Shown here: one piece after another, positions 32,473 to 45,314 of the stretch
Position numbering within the stretch: position 1 is the stretch's first letter
How the letters are laid out: the number at the start of each line of letters is the position of its first letter
Origin: an uncultured Pseudothermotoga sp.
GTDB taxonomy: Bacteria; Thermotogota; Thermotogae; Thermotogales; DSM-5069
Assembly (NCBI GenBank): GCA_937995655.1
Contig: CALKJI010000001.1
Coordinates: 95,613 to 159,612 of the forward strand
DNA length: 64,000 nucleotides
Direction of reading: 5' to 3'
Position numbers and translations under genes: made by a program
Notes under the pieces: generated by a model
The model's input: the letters and a program-made list of their open reading frames with translations, nothing else
What the model was told of the DNA's origin: nothing
Database searches by the model: none

Positions 32473-33682
32473 ATCTGACAAACCATATATCTGGTTCATA
32501 GTTGCCTTCGTAGACACTGAAGGCGATGAGTTTACCATCATGGGAGAAAGCTGGATAAAAGGCGTCGTGGGGTATATCCTTCGTGATACACCATTTCTCT
32601 TGGGTCTGTAGATCTTTGACCCATATTGTGTAATACCCAGTGGAATTACAAGAATAAGCAAGATACCTTCCATCTGGCGAGATGGCAGGGTCGTGTTCGT
32701 TGAAAAAACTGTTTTCCACCGTCACAACTGTTCCTTCTGGTGTGAGTGCATATATGCCAAAATCAGAGTCTCTGAGACCGACAAAGTAGATTGTACCTCT
32801 GTGAGCAGTTGGTGAAAAGACCATATCAAATTGCAAGGGTAAATTTATTTTTGTTCTTCTTCTTGCCAATGTCGCTGAGTATAGGGCGTTGGAAGTCTCC
32901 GTATCTTGAACATAAAGAATAGTATTCTCATCATACCAATTGGGACAGTAAGCCGGATTGTTCCCAGCAGAAATCAACAGGATATTCCTTGAGTAGTTTT
33001 CGATGGGCATCGAATAGACGTTCCAAAAACCATGCAGTGAACCTTGAAAAGCTATTCTCTTGCCGTCGGGTGAAAACCTTGGAAAATATTCACTGCTACC
33101 AGATATTGGTAAAACATTTATCCTACCTTCCATTAGATCGAGCAAAGCGATATTTCTGTTTCCAGATAACCTGTCTGTTATGAAAGCTAGGTATTTACCG
33201 TCTGGACTGAAACTTGCATACTCATCAACCGAAGGATGATAAGTAATCCTAAGATATCTCTCATACTTATTATTTTTCAAGAGCCATAGGGAAGCCTTCT
33301 CCAGTGGATAATGGGAACACTCTCTGATGAACTCTGAGTATGGTCTTTGTTCCTTCTTAGAATAAGAACAAGAATAAACTCGCAGGTTTTCTTCAATCCA
33401 TTGCGCCTCAAATCTTTCTTGAGTAGCATCGTAAGTAACACTGAAAGTCAGTTCATACCATTGTTCTTTTTGTGTTTCAAATGGCGATATGAAAGTTATT
33501 GTGTCATCTATTTTCAACTGTAGATAGACACCTGCTGGCAACAAAGAAATCAGGGACTTTGCCACATCATCGATGAGTTTCTTGGTCTCCTGCGAAGTTG
33601 TCATATTAATTCGGAGTCCCACTGTCGCAAAGATATATATGGGTAACAAAAATAATGATAAGATTAGTGCAAGAGGTTTCAT
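32423..33682 (-). CDS. TolB-like beta-propeller (PD40 repeat) exported protein
   Basis: A 419-aa exported protein with a signal peptide (residues 1-22, LALILSLFLLPIYIFA) and repeated SPDGKYLAF / SPDGKRIAF / SPDGRYLAYS / SHDGKLIAF motifs in the C-terminal half, the PD40 propeller repeats of TolB. The N-terminal part (about 25-150) looks like the TolB N-terminal alpha/beta domain. Probably periplasmic. No Pal or TolA genes are nearby, so a Tol-Pal role is not implied. Confidence 0.82.
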   Translation of the reverse strand: MKPLALILSLFLLPIYIFATVGLRINMTTSQETKKLIDDVAKSLISLLPAGVYLQLKIDDTITFISPFETQKEQWYELTFSVTYDATQERFEAQWIEENLRVYSCSYSKKEQRPYSEFIRECSHYPLEKASLWLLKNNKYERYLRITYHPSVDEYASFSPDGKYLAFITDRLSGNRNIALLDLMEGRINVLPISGSSEYFPRFSPDGKRIAFQGSLHGFWNVYSMPIENYSRNILLISAGNNPAYCPNWYDENTILYVQDTETSNALYSATLARRRTKINLPLQFDMVFSPTAHRGTIYFVGLRDSDFGIYALTPEGTVVTVENSFFNEHDPAISPDGRYLAYSCNSTGYYTIWVKDLQTQEKWCITKDIPHDAFYPAFSHDGKLIAFSVYEGNYEPDIWFVRFTPVSSNLRVEPAPGQ

Positions 33683-33763
33683 ATTTTGATTTTATCATAG
33701 TTAAAGGATTTACTCAAACAGACGATTAATAATATAGAAAATGGATGTTCAGGGGTGATGAAA

Positions 33764-34111
33764 ATGAAAGTCGATCCGATGGACCGGATAATAAATGTCA
33801 ATGATACTCAAAAGATCTCAAACAGACCTGAGGTCTTTCGTGTTGAAAAACATGTCAATGAAAATCAAGAAAATCAACCCAAGAACATAGAAAACACACT
33901 AGATGATCTGAAAAAATCTCTTGAAAAGATCAAGACATTCCTAAGATCGGAAGCCGAGTTCAAAATAGACAGAGACTTGAATATGATCATCATTAAAATC
34001 AAAAACGTTGATACGGGAGAGGTGATAAGACAGATTCCCCCAGAGGTTGCAGTGAAGATAGCCAAAAATCTCCAGGAGTTGATAGGTATTCTCTTTGATG
34101 AAAGGGCGTGA
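33764..34111 (+). CDS. flaG: FlaG-family flagellar protein
   Basis: A 115-aa protein whose C-terminal half carries the FlaG pattern: FKIDRDLNMIIIKIKNVDTGEVIRQIPPE followed by an amphipathic helix (residues about 60-115). ATG 33764 is preferred to the GTG and ATG just upstream because AGGGG then lies 8 bases away. It directly precedes fliD, the usual place of flaG, and probably affects filament length. Confidence 0.85.
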   Translation: MKVDPMDRIINVNDTQKISNRPEVFRVEKHVNENQENQPKNIENTLDDLKKSLEKIKTFLRSEAEFKIDRDLNMIIIKIKNVDTGEVIRQIPPEVAVKIAKNLQELIGILFDERA

Positions 34112-34116
34112 ACAAT

Positions 34117-35925
34117 ATGGACCTTTCTTCAATAGCCAATACTATAAATTATAAATATCAGAACTCTTCCAATAGAATTCAGTTTGGAGGAGCCTTTTCT
34201 GGTTTGGATACTTCATCCATAATTGAAGCCATGCTATCGAAAGATGTTCAGAGGGCTAACAATCTAAGTAACAAGTACAAACAACTTGACCTGAAACAGA
34301 AGCTCTATCAGGAGCTCGATGACAAGTTAGAAAGTTTCATGAATTTTTTGAGCACCTTCAAACTTCAAAGCACACTCATGGCAAAGAAAGTCGAAACTGA
34401 TTCTCAAATTCTGACGGTCTCTGCCAATCCTGCATCAGTAAATGCAACATATTCTATCAAGGTTTTTTCAACAGCTACGAAAAGCTCTTTTTCAAGTGGC
34501 AGAACGATTGGTCCAGACAATATATCTGGTTCAACCACCTTTGGGAGTCTGAATTACAGATACACCGCCACAGATTCCCAAATAAGGATCCAGAAAGGTG
34601 CAAACACTTATACGATTTCAGTAAACACGAGTGAAACAATCGATGACATCGTTGCAAAACTTGAAACTGTTTTTGGTGCGGGAGCTGTTTCATTCAGCAG
34701 CGGAAAACTTTCGATCCAAAGCAATGAAGCCTTCGCTATAAGACAAATAGGCGGTACTTTCATGCAGGTCTTCAATCTGGCAGGTGCACCAATAGTTCAA
34801 AATGGTTCAACATATTCAATCCAAAGTACGGCACATGTTGGAGCAATATCTCCAGCTAAGACTTTGTCTGAAATTGCATCATATCGTGGAATTACTTTAG
34901 CAAACGGGGAACTGAAAATCAATGATGCAAGTATATCTTTTACGAACTCTATGACCTTGACGCAGTTGGTCAATGCGATAAACAACAGCAACGCCGGTGT
35001 TGTTGCAAGATACGACGCGAATTCTGACAAAATTATTCTAACATCGACAGCAACGGGACAAACAACCATATCTGTTGACGACAACTCCACAGGGCTTTCT
35101 CAACTGCTCGGTCTTGACGTAGGAAACTTCAGTGTTGGAAGTTCTGCGCATATTCAAATCAGTGACGATGGTTTAAACTGGACAGATCTTTATTCTTCTT
35201 CTAACACCTTTAGCTACAACGGTTTGAGTATCACCGTAAAGGATATATCACCTTCAACACAAACGGTGAGTGTGACAAACAATATCAATGAGATCGTCGA
35301 ACAAGTGAAAGAATTTGTCAATAACTGGAATGATCTTATGAATTACATGTACACAAGATTGACCGAAAGCGCAGTTACCGGTAAAAAGGAAGATGAAATG
35401 ACAGATCAAGAAAAAATGCAAGGACTGTTGAAAAATGATCCTTTTCTGAGAAGGATATTCAACAATATGAGGGATTACATCACCAAAAGCATCTCTGGGA
35501 ATATCAAATATCTGCGGGAACTTGGTATAAGCACAGGTTCTTACGGCTATCGGAATATGATGATGGGAAAACTTGAATTAGATGAAGGTACACTAAGATC
35601 AAAGATCCAGCAAGATCCTGAAGCGGTCTGGGCCTTTTTCGGCAATACCGAGGCAAGTTCACAAGGTCTCGCCCAACAGATTCAGCAATATTTAAGAGAA
35701 GTGACAAAATACGGTGGGCAAATAGACTCAGTTGCGGGACTTACTGGAAGTATAGCAAGAGAAAAGCGTGTTCTTGCCCTACAGTTGGTAGATTGGGTAA
35801 ACAGAATACAAAAGAAGGAACAAGATCTTTGGAGAAAGTTCTCAGTTCTAGAAGAAGTAGTTGCAAGAATGCAGTCTACAAGTTCCTACCTGACTCAAAT
35901 AACTACTAAAAGGAACAACTCTTAA
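34117..35925 (+). CDS. fliD: FliD flagellar filament cap protein
   Basis: A 602-aa hook-associated protein 2. The N-terminal FGGAFSGLDTSSIIEAML and coiled region, the Ser/Thr/Asn-rich middle domains, and a C-terminal helical D0 segment (about 540-600, MQSTSSYLTQI) are typical. ATG 34117 with AAAGGG about 10 bases upstream is preferred to the GTG at 34108 that overlaps the flaG stop. It caps the growing flagellum and helps flagellin assemble. The 3' end overlaps the convergent rng gene by 4 bases. Confidence 0.9.
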   Translation: MDLSSIANTINYKYQNSSNRIQFGGAFSGLDTSSIIEAMLSKDVQRANNLSNKYKQLDLKQKLYQELDDKLESFMNFLSTFKLQSTLMAKKVETDSQILTVSANPASVNATYSIKVFSTATKSSFSSGRTIGPDNISGSTTFGSLNYRYTATDSQIRIQKGANTYTISVNTSETIDDIVAKLETVFGAGAVSFSSGKLSIQSNEAFAIRQIGGTFMQVFNLAGAPIVQNGSTYSIQSTAHVGAISPAKTLSEIASYRGITLANGELKINDASISFTNSMTLTQLVNAINNSNAGVVARYDANSDKIILTSTATGQTTISVDDNSTGLSQLLGLDVGNFSVGSSAHIQISDDGLNWTDLYSSSNTFSYNGLSITVKDISPSTQTVSVTNNINEIVEQVKEFVNNWNDLMNYMYTRLTESAVTGKKEDEMTDQEKMQGLLKNDPFLRRIFNNMRDYITKSISGNIKYLRELGISTGSYGYRNMMMGKLELDEGTLRSKIQQDPEAVWAFFGNTEASSQGLAQQIQQYLREVTKYGGQIDSVAGLTGSIAREKRVLALQLVDWVNRIQKKEQDLWRKFSVLEEVVARMQSTSSYLTQITTKRNNS

Positions 35926-37334
35926 GATGTCTTTTTACTCAAAATCAAGCTGAAATCCCCAGGATTTGGTGTATCGAAACTGAAAATGACTTTCTTGGCA
36001 ATAGATTCTGAGAGAGACTGCCTGATTTTTTCTACGTAGCCAGAAAGCCTTTGATGTAGTGATACTTTCACTGCACTGTATTGATTTATATCCCCTATTT
36101 TCGAAAGCTCATTCACTACTCTTCTGACAACCACCAGTGGCGAGATCACCTTTCCAGTTCCCCTGCATGTAGGGCAGGAAGTGAACAAAATTTGATCGAC
36201 AGAGGGAGATTTTCTTTTTCTGGTCATCTCAAACAGACCAAGTCTCGTGAACCCAACCAACTCGATGTGGGCAGAATCCCCTCTAACTGCGCCTTGTAGT
36301 TCTTTCATGAGTTTGTCGTAATAATCTTTCGAAGGCATGTCTATAAAATCTATTATTATTATTCCCCCGATATTTCTCAAACGTAGCTGTCTTGCTATTT
36401 CGTGAGCAGCTTCTACATTTATTCTGTAGGCTAACTCTGCATGGCTCTTCTCGGCCACAAAGCTGGCTGAATTCACATCGAATACTGTCAAAGCCTCTGT
36501 GGTATCCAAGGCTATATAGCCACCACTTGGCAAGTCGATCGTCCTTTCCTGCATCTGGCCCAACTGATTGTAAACACCCAGTTTATCAAACAAATCTTCC
36601 TTCACCAAATTGATTATGGGCTTCCTGGGAATCTTCTTGCAGGCTTCTTTCACTTTATTATAGACTGTTTCATCATTAACATAGATCTCGTCAATGCCTT
36701 TGTTCAATCGTTCCCTAATGATATAGTCCGCTACCGTTGGTTCGCTTCTAAGAAGCTTTGATTTTCTAGCTCTTTTGAAATCCTTAAGTATTTCGTCCCA
36801 TTCTTTCTTAAGTTCTTCAAACTCTTCAACAATAACCTCTTCAGGAACAAACTCTGCTGCGGTTCTTACAACGATCCCTCCGTTTTTTGCAAAACTCTTG
36901 GCTAATCTTTTAAGCCTCTCACGTTCTTTTGAATCAAGTACCTTTTTTGAAACACCCTTCGCACGAGAGAGTGGGAAATAGACTATAAACCTGCCTGCAA
37001 GAGATATTTTCCCAGTGACCTGCGGGCCCTTCGAACCTACGGCATCATGCTTCACCTGGACTAAAATTTTCAACCCTTCTTTGAGTACTTCGGTACCTAC
37101 AATCCGCTTTAAATATTGTTTTGAAAGGTCACTCAACTTCAAAAAAGCATTCTTACCTTCTCCTATGTCAACAAAGGCTGCGTTCAAACCTGTTATTATC
37201 TTCTGGACATGACCCACATAAATGTTTCCAGATAAGAACTCGTTTTCTTCGGTAAAAAATTCTTGTAGAACTCCGTCCGAGAGTATTGCACCGTTCACTC
37301 TTTTTTCTTGGATATTTATTATCAACTGATTCAC
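35922..37334 (-). CDS. rng: RNase E/G family endoribonuclease
   Basis: A 470-aa RNase G-type enzyme that cuts single-stranded RNA in rRNA maturation and mRNA decay. It has an S1-type RNA-binding region (about residues 30-130; GNIYVGHVQKIITGLNAAFVDIG), the catalytic DNase I-like subdomain with metal aspartates in TVFDVNSASF and IIDFIDM, and the zinc-link CPTCRGTG near residue 400. There is no long RNase E-type C-terminal scaffold. GTG start with GGTGAG upstream. Confidence 0.93.
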   Translation of the reverse strand: MNQLIINIQEKRVNGAILSDGVLQEFFTEENEFLSGNIYVGHVQKIITGLNAAFVDIGEGKNAFLKLSDLSKQYLKRIVGTEVLKEGLKILVQVKHDAVGSKGPQVTGKISLAGRFIVYFPLSRAKGVSKKVLDSKERERLKRLAKSFAKNGGIVVRTAAEFVPEEVIVEEFEELKKEWDEILKDFKRARKSKLLRSEPTVADYIIRERLNKGIDEIYVNDETVYNKVKEACKKIPRKPIINLVKEDLFDKLGVYNQLGQMQERTIDLPSGGYIALDTTEALTVFDVNSASFVAEKSHAELAYRINVEAAHEIARQLRLRNIGGIIIIDFIDMPSKDYYDKLMKELQGAVRGDSAHIELVGFTRLGLFEMTRKRKSPSVDQILFTSCPTCRGTGKVISPLVVVRRVVNELSKIGDINQYSAVKVSLHQRLSGYVEKIRQSLSESIAKKVIFSFDTPNPGDFSLILSKKTS

Positions 37335-37348
37335 AAAATTCTCACCAG

Positions 37349-37876
37349 CTAATCAACAAACTCAAACAGCCCTATTTTGCCATCTTTTCGTATGTAGAGC
37401 ATGTTTATTTCGTTCGTATCGGAATTACGAAAAACAAAAAACTGCCTATTCATCGTCTTAAACTGTAACATCGCTTCTTCTAAAGGCATCAATGACAATG
37501 GTATCCTCTTTGTCTCTGATATATCGGACTCTTCTTCTAAGGAAGCTGGCGATACTGCGGGAGCCTTTTGGGTCGGAACACGATGTTTCTCGCGAATGGT
37601 AGATTTGGTTTTTTTCACCTTTTTTTCCAAGGCATCTGACATTTTATCGATAGCGGTATACAAATCAGGATCCTTTTCCTGAACGACGACTATATTTCCT
37701 TTTAAGTTTATGTTTGCCTTCAGTACGTAATTAATGGCATCTTTCTCTGCCTTTATTTCCGCAGAGATTACATCACTATCTTTTAAAATTCGATCAACTT
37801 TTTCCAATCTCTTTGAAAGATATTGTTCTACAGCCGGTGAAGAATCAAATCCCCTGGTAGTGAATTTGTAATTCAC
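37349..37876 (-). CDS. hpf: Long-form ribosome hibernation promoting factor (HPF)
   Basis: A 175-aa protein with the S30AE domain (residues 1-100, NYKFTTRGFDSSPAVEQYLSKRL) and the C-terminal dimerisation domain (about 120-175; TNEINMLYIRKDGKIGLFEFVD). It pairs 70S ribosomes into inactive 100S dimers in stress. The GTG start overlaps the stop of the upstream membrane-protein gene (GTGA). Confidence 0.93.
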   Translation of the reverse strand: MNYKFTTRGFDSSPAVEQYLSKRLEKVDRILKDSDVISAEIKAEKDAINYVLKANINLKGNIVVVQEKDPDLYTAIDKMSDALEKKVKKTKSTIREKHRVPTQKAPAVSPASLEEESDISETKRIPLSLMPLEEAMLQFKTMNRQFFVFRNSDTNEINMLYIRKDGKIGLFEFVD

Positions 37877-38520
37877 GGCTTCACCTCCTCAATTAGATCT
37901 GCTTTTTTCTTTACGTATTCATCAATTGCAGAGAAATATTCATCTTGGTGAAGCATAAAATAGCCAAAAAGGGTTATCATAGTATACAAAAGTGTGTTTG
38001 TGTCTAACTCAAATTTGAAAGATAGTTCTACATTCTTGTTCAGTCCAGAAAAGAACTTGGCCTCTTCTTCTTCGAGATTTTTCATTGATTTCAGGAAGAA
38101 ATGATAAGCCAAGGCGAGTCCTACAACAATGACAGCAAAACCAAAGACAACAAAAAAATTGATGATTAACCCTGCGGCAGCAATTGCTATTCCAACAAGA
38201 AAAAGCGTCTCATCCGTTTTCAAAACAACGGTTGCATAGTTTGGGAATTTCTCTACCATTTTGCGTTGCAACTCTTTTACCACAGAGCGCCATCTCATCA
38301 GCACAAAGATGAGCATAAGGCCAGACACAAGGCACATACCTTCGGTGATACCGAGAAATCGTGAAGCCGATAAAGCCACAATGAAATTAGCTGCAATGAA
38401 AACTATAGAAGCTATCAATTCGAGTACACTTCCTACAAAAAATATAATCAGTCCGTAAGAATAAAAATCTCTTGATGGTAACTTTGACTTATCAAGGAAC
38501 GGTGCCAAAAATTTATCCAT
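37873..38520 (-). CDS. Membrane protein of unknown function
   Basis: A 215-aa protein with about four hydrophobic segments (YGLIIFFVGSVLELIASIVFIAANF region, GMCLVSGLMLIFVLM, LFLVGIAIAAAGLIINFFVV, FAVIVVGLALAYHF) and a charged C-terminus. No family is recognised. ATG 38520 is chosen because AAAGGGGGG is just upstream; the open frame extends further through the small gene before it. It lies between the ATP synthase operon and the hibernation-factor gene and overlaps the latter by 4 bases. Confidence 0.75.
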   Translation of the reverse strand: MDKFLAPFLDKSKLPSRDFYSYGLIIFFVGSVLELIASIVFIAANFIVALSASRFLGITEGMCLVSGLMLIFVLMRWRSVVKELQRKMVEKFPNYATVVLKTDETLFLVGIAIAAAGLIINFFVVFGFAVIVVGLALAYHFFLKSMKNLEEEEAKFFSGLNKNVELSFKFELDTNTLLYTMITLFGYFMLHQDEYFSAIDEYVKKKADLIEEVKP

Positions 38521-38522
38521 AG

Positions 38523-38678
38523 TTATCCCCCCTTTAAAGATGATATCAGAACTGAAATGAAAAACAGCAACAGACATAACAAGATCAGGTAAAGTGAACT
38601 CCTTGATAGATCCGATGAAGATCTTCTAACGAAAAAAATTGAGAATATCATTAAAGAAACACCCGATATCATGAGCAC
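38523..38678 (-). CDS. Small two-helix membrane protein
   Basis: A 51-codon frame, not obvious from a length cutoff, starts with GTG behind AAAGGTGATATAT and encodes MLMISGVSLMIFSIFF, a charged loop RRSSSDLSRSS and a second helix LYLILLCLLLFFISVLI, ending SSLKGG. It begins 12 bases after atpC and its last codons form the ribosome-binding site of the next gene, so it fits neatly into the operon. Function unknown. Confidence 0.6.
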   Translation of the reverse strand: MLMISGVSLMIFSIFFVRRSSSDLSRSSLYLILLCLLLFFISVLISSLKGG

Positions 38679-38689
38679 ATATATCACCT

Positions 38690-41289
<2,600 letters not shown>

Positions 41290-41290
<1 letters not shown>

Positions 41291-42801
41291 TATTCATGCC
41301 ATCCCTTCAAAAACTCTTGAATGGCTTGTTTTAACTCATCTTCAATCTCTTGCGTCAGTTCCTTTTTCTGCGCAATTGCCTTTAGTAAGGAACTGCGTGT
41401 AGTTCTCATGTATTTTAAGAACTCTGCCTCGAACCTTTTGACGGATTCAACGGCGAGTTCATCCAGGTATCCTCTAATACCTGCATAGAGAACAACTATC
41501 TGCTCCTCAACTGGCATTGGATTATATTGATCTTGCTTGAGAAGTTCCTGCAACCTCTGCCCGCGAATGATTTGAGCTCTTGTAGCCGGATCAAGTTCTG
41601 AAGCAAATTGTGCGAATGTTTCCAGCTCTCTAAACTGCGCAAGGTCTATTCTCAACATACCAGCTACTTGTTTCATAGCCTTGATCTGTGCAGAACCACC
41701 CACTCGGGAGACAGAAAGACCCACGTTGATTGCTGGTCTAAATCCAGAATAGAAGAGTCCAGGTTCAAGATAGATCTGTCCGTCCGTAATGGATATCACA
41801 TTCGTTGGAATATAAGCCGAAACATCATTTGCCTGCGTTTCAACTATTGGAAGTGCTGTTAGAGAACCTCCACCAGCTTTCTCGTCGAGCTTTGCAGCCC
41901 TTTCAAGAAGTCTAGAATGGAGATAGAATATATCACCAGGGTATGCCTCTCTTCCAGGCGGTCTCCTCAAAAGCAAGGAAAGCTGTCTATATGCTGCAGC
42001 GTGTTTTGAAAGATCATCGTATATCACAAGGGCATCACGTGAACTGTACATAAAATATTCACCCATAGCACAACCTGCGTACGGGGCAAGGTACTGAATT
42101 GGCGCCGGATCTGATGCCGAAGCAACAACAACAGTTGTGTAATCCATCGCACCGAACTCTCGCAATTTATCAACAATACGAGCAACAGAAGCTATTTTTT
42201 GTCCAATAGCCACATAGATACAGTAGACACCTTTCCCCTTTTGATTGATGATTGTATCGATTGCTATAGCAGTCTTTCCGGTCTGCCTATCGCCTATGAT
42301 CAATTCACGCTGCCCCCTACCTATGGGAATCATGGCATCTATAGCCTTGATACCAGTCTGTAGCGGCGTGTTCACAGGCTTTCTATATATAACTCCTGGT
42401 GCTTTTATTTCCACCCTCCTTGTATTTTTTGAATTCACTGGCCCAAGACCATCGAGTGGTTCTCCCAATGGATTGACCACTCTTCCAAGCAATTCTTCAC
42501 CAACAGGGACCTCTATGATTTTCTTCAACCTGCGAACGATGTGCCCTTCTTTGATTTGGGAATATGGCCCAAGTAAGATCACACCTACATTGTCTTCCTC
42601 AAGATTGAAAGCAAGCCCCTTTACACCTGTTTCCACAAACTCGACAAGCTCGTTTGCCATAACGTTGTTTAGACCATACACGCGTGCTATACCGTCACCA
42701 ACTTGCACAACTCTACCAGTTTCCTGAAGGTCTATTTCTTCAGCAAATTCTTTAATTCTTTCCTCCAAAACCCTTGTTATTTCACCTGGGCTAATTCGCA
42801 A
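41290..42801 (-). CDS. atpA: ATP synthase F1 alpha subunit
   Basis: A 503-aa non-catalytic nucleotide-binding subunit with P-loop GDRQTGKT, and [15 protein letters not shown] and [17 protein letters not shown] near the end. Full length and typical. Its ATG follows atpH by 5 bases. Confidence 0.98.
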
Positions 42802-42806
42802 CTACA

Positions 42807-43349
42807 TCACCCCTTTTGAAAAACAGAACGAACTATATTTCGCATCCTCCCAGATATGGAAACATCGAAAGTTTTACCTTCGTACTCTATTACCGCACCA
42901 GCCAAAAGTGAATGATCAAGCTTTGTTTCAAACACAGGTTCTTTCTTCGTATAATGTCTCACGAAATCTACTATTGCCTTCACTTCTTCGTCAGACAACT
43001 CATAGCCAACAGTCAAACTAACGGGCACCTTCATCTGAGACTCTATTTTCATATTCTTGTAGTAACGCAAAATCACCGGTAAAGAGGCCTGTCTTTTCTT
43101 TTCAAAAATAATCTTCAGAAAGCTCCAAAAGGGCTTGTCCACTATTATACCCATCTGGCTTAGAAATTTGACGATCCTTTCAACTTGTTTTGCTGAACTT
43201 TGAGTAGGATCATCAAGAAATAATTTCGTTTTTTCATAAAGTTCGACGACGACCCCAAGAACTTGTCCATATTCTTCTTGCTTTCCAAGCTCGATCGCAA
43301 CATTGAGCAAGGCTCTGGCATACTTGGAAGCTATGTGAGAGTATCTCAT
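42807..43349 (-). CDS. atpH: ATP synthase F1 delta subunit
   Basis: A 180-aa peripheral-stalk subunit. The start IASKYARALLNVAIELGKQ and the C-terminal DHSLLAGAVIEYEGKTFDVSISGRM pattern are typical of OSCP/delta. It overlaps the atpF end by 4 bases. Confidence 0.95.
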   Translation of the reverse strand: MRYSHIASKYARALLNVAIELGKQEEYGQVLGVVVELYEKTKLFLDDPTQSSAKQVERIVKFLSQMGIIVDKPFWSFLKIIFEKKRQASLPVILRYYKNMKIESQMKVPVSLTVGYELSDEEVKAIVDFVRHYTKKEPVFETKLDHSLLAGAVIEYEGKTFDVSISGRMRNIVRSVFQKG

Positions 43350-43834
43350 TGATTCTGTCCCTTCTTCAATACGTTTATAAGATATTCTTTCTTAGCCTTT
43401 TCATCAAGGACCCCCTGAAGGATCTTCATAGCAAGCGTAACAGCGATCTCTCCAGCTCGCTTTTCCACTTCATCCAGCGCTGCTTGTTTTTCTCGCTCGA
43501 TCTGCGCACGTGCTGAATTCATGATTCTATCTGCTTCCTCACGAGCCTGATTCTTGGCTTGTGTGATCAGTTCATCACTTTTCTGTTTAGCATCAGATAC
43601 GATTCTCTCCGCGATTTGCCTTGCGTTAGCCAAGATCTGCTCAGCCTCTTTTCTCATTTCTTGAGCTTCCTTTCGTTCCTTTTCAGCTTGAGCTAATTCT
43701 GATTCAACTTTTTCACGTCTTTTATCCATGATCTGAGTGAATGGTTTGTATAAAAGCTTGTATAGAACGAACAAGAGTATAAAGAAATTCAAGAGCTGTA
43801 TAATGCCCGTGAGGTTGAGTTCGACAAATCCCAT
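43346..43834 (-). CDS. atpF: ATP synthase Fo b subunit
   Basis: A 162-aa subunit with one N-terminal membrane helix (about residues 8-28, IIQLLNFFILLFVLYKLLY) and a long charged coiled coil (about 35-140). A single b gene is present, so the stalk is probably a homodimer. ATG with GGAGGAC upstream. Confidence 0.95.
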   Translation of the reverse strand: MGFVELNLTGIIQLLNFFILLFVLYKLLYKPFTQIMDKRREKVESELAQAEKERKEAQEMRKEAEQILANARQIAERIVSDAKQKSDELITQAKNQAREEADRIMNSARAQIEREKQAALDEVEKRAGEIAVTLAMKILQGVLDEKAKKEYLINVLKKGQNQ

Positions 43835-43846
43835 CTTCTGTCCTCC

Positions 43847-44119
<273 letters not shown>

Positions 44120-44977
44120 TCACGATAGTGCTGATGATATATAAGCGATGGCAAGCACTGTAAAAACAAGTGCTTGAATTACACCCACAAAGATACCAAA
44201 AAATCCCCAAAGTACTACAGGTAGAAACAGATATTTTGCCATGTATGCCAGTAGATATGTTAGCAATGCCCCACCAGCTATGTTTCCAAAAAGCCTTAGC
44301 GAATGGGATATTGGTTTTGAAAGTTCTCCTATGACATTCATTGGAAACATAAATGGTATGGGTTCAAACCAAGATTTTGCCCACGCTTTGAGACCTTTTG
44401 ACTTGATTGCAAAAACCTGGCTTATAAGGAAGACGAAAACAGCAAGGAATGCATTTGTGTTTATATCTGCGGTAGGTGAAAACCAAGTGTCAGAAAACAA
44501 ATGAATCTTTTCTATATTTCCCTGTGCATTTGCTTCAATTGAAATACCAGGAATAGCACCACCTAAGATGTTAGAAAGGACGATGAAGAGGAAAAGTGTA
44601 CAGGCGATATAGAAAGTTGGTCTTACAAAGCGTTGATCCGGTATAGCATCTTCTACCATCTGATAAACAAAGTCCATCACAGATTCCAACGCAGCTTGTT
44701 TTCTATCGGGTATCAATTTTGGTTTTCTAAATCTATATACTACTATTATTATTACAAACATTATGATCCAAGTCATGAAAATTGTAAGTGGATTGACTCG
44801 TGAAAAGATCCCTTGTCCGAATGGAAGCTTCAAAACCCATCTGTTTGCAACATTTTTAAATGCTTCACTCATACTCTGTTTTGAAAGATAGATTGCATTC
44901 AAAATTCCTAAAAAGATGTAAATCAACAAAAATACGACCAAGAGTACCTTTGTCTTCCTATCAAGACTCAGTTTCAC
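44120..44977 (-). CDS. atpB: ATP synthase Fo a subunit
   Basis: A 285-aa membrane stator subunit with about six helices. The essential arginine is in SLRLFGNIAGG, and VIQALVFTVLAIAYI closes the last helix. GTG 44977 is preferred to the TTG three bases upstream since GGAGG then lies 7 bases away. It forms the ion half-channels next to the c ring. Confidence 0.94.
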   Translation of the reverse strand: MKLSLDRKTKVLLVVFLLIYIFLGILNAIYLSKQSMSEAFKNVANRWVLKLPFGQGIFSRVNPLTIFMTWIIMFVIIIVVYRFRKPKLIPDRKQAALESVMDFVYQMVEDAIPDQRFVRPTFYIACTLFLFIVLSNILGGAIPGISIEANAQGNIEKIHLFSDTWFSPTADINTNAFLAVFVFLISQVFAIKSKGLKAWAKSWFEPIPFMFPMNVIGELSKPISHSLRLFGNIAGGALLTYLLAYMAKYLFLPVVLWGFFGIFVGVIQALVFTVLAIAYISSALS

Positions 44978-44981
44978 CAAG

Positions 44982-45314
44982 TCACCTCCAGGACAAGAAG
45001 GCAGCTAATTTAGCATTAAAAAGCCCAAAAAATGCACCAAAAACAGCTTGTACAGATAGAGTAACTGCACAAAAAGCCATGATAGCTCCACTTAGAGTAT
45101 ACCTTGACAGATAACCAACTACTGACATCTTTTTATTTGTTGAAACACATTTTTTAACATCACGCCAAAGAGCCAATATATTGATGCACGCACCACATGT
45201 CCCAAGAGCTACACCCAGGGCCCCTTTATAACCAAAGAGGAACCAAAACAAAAATACCTCAACTGTGCCCAGTGTCATTATGCTTTTCAACATCTTTTTT
45301 ATCGTGTTTGTCAT
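44982..45314 (-). CDS. atpI: AtpI-like small membrane protein
   Basis: A 110-aa protein with about four hydrophobic segments in the usual place of atpI, just before atpB. Sequence conservation in this family is low; position and topology carry the call. The start used gives a 56-base overlap with the preceding atpZ-type gene; internal ATGs at 45293 or 45278 are possible true starts. Confidence 0.7.
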   Translation of the reverse strand: MTNTIKKMLKSIMTLGTVEVFLFWFLFGYKGALGVALGTCGACINILALWRDVKKCVSTNKKMSVVGYLSRYTLSGAIMAFCAVTLSVQAVFGAFFGLFNAKLAAFLSWR

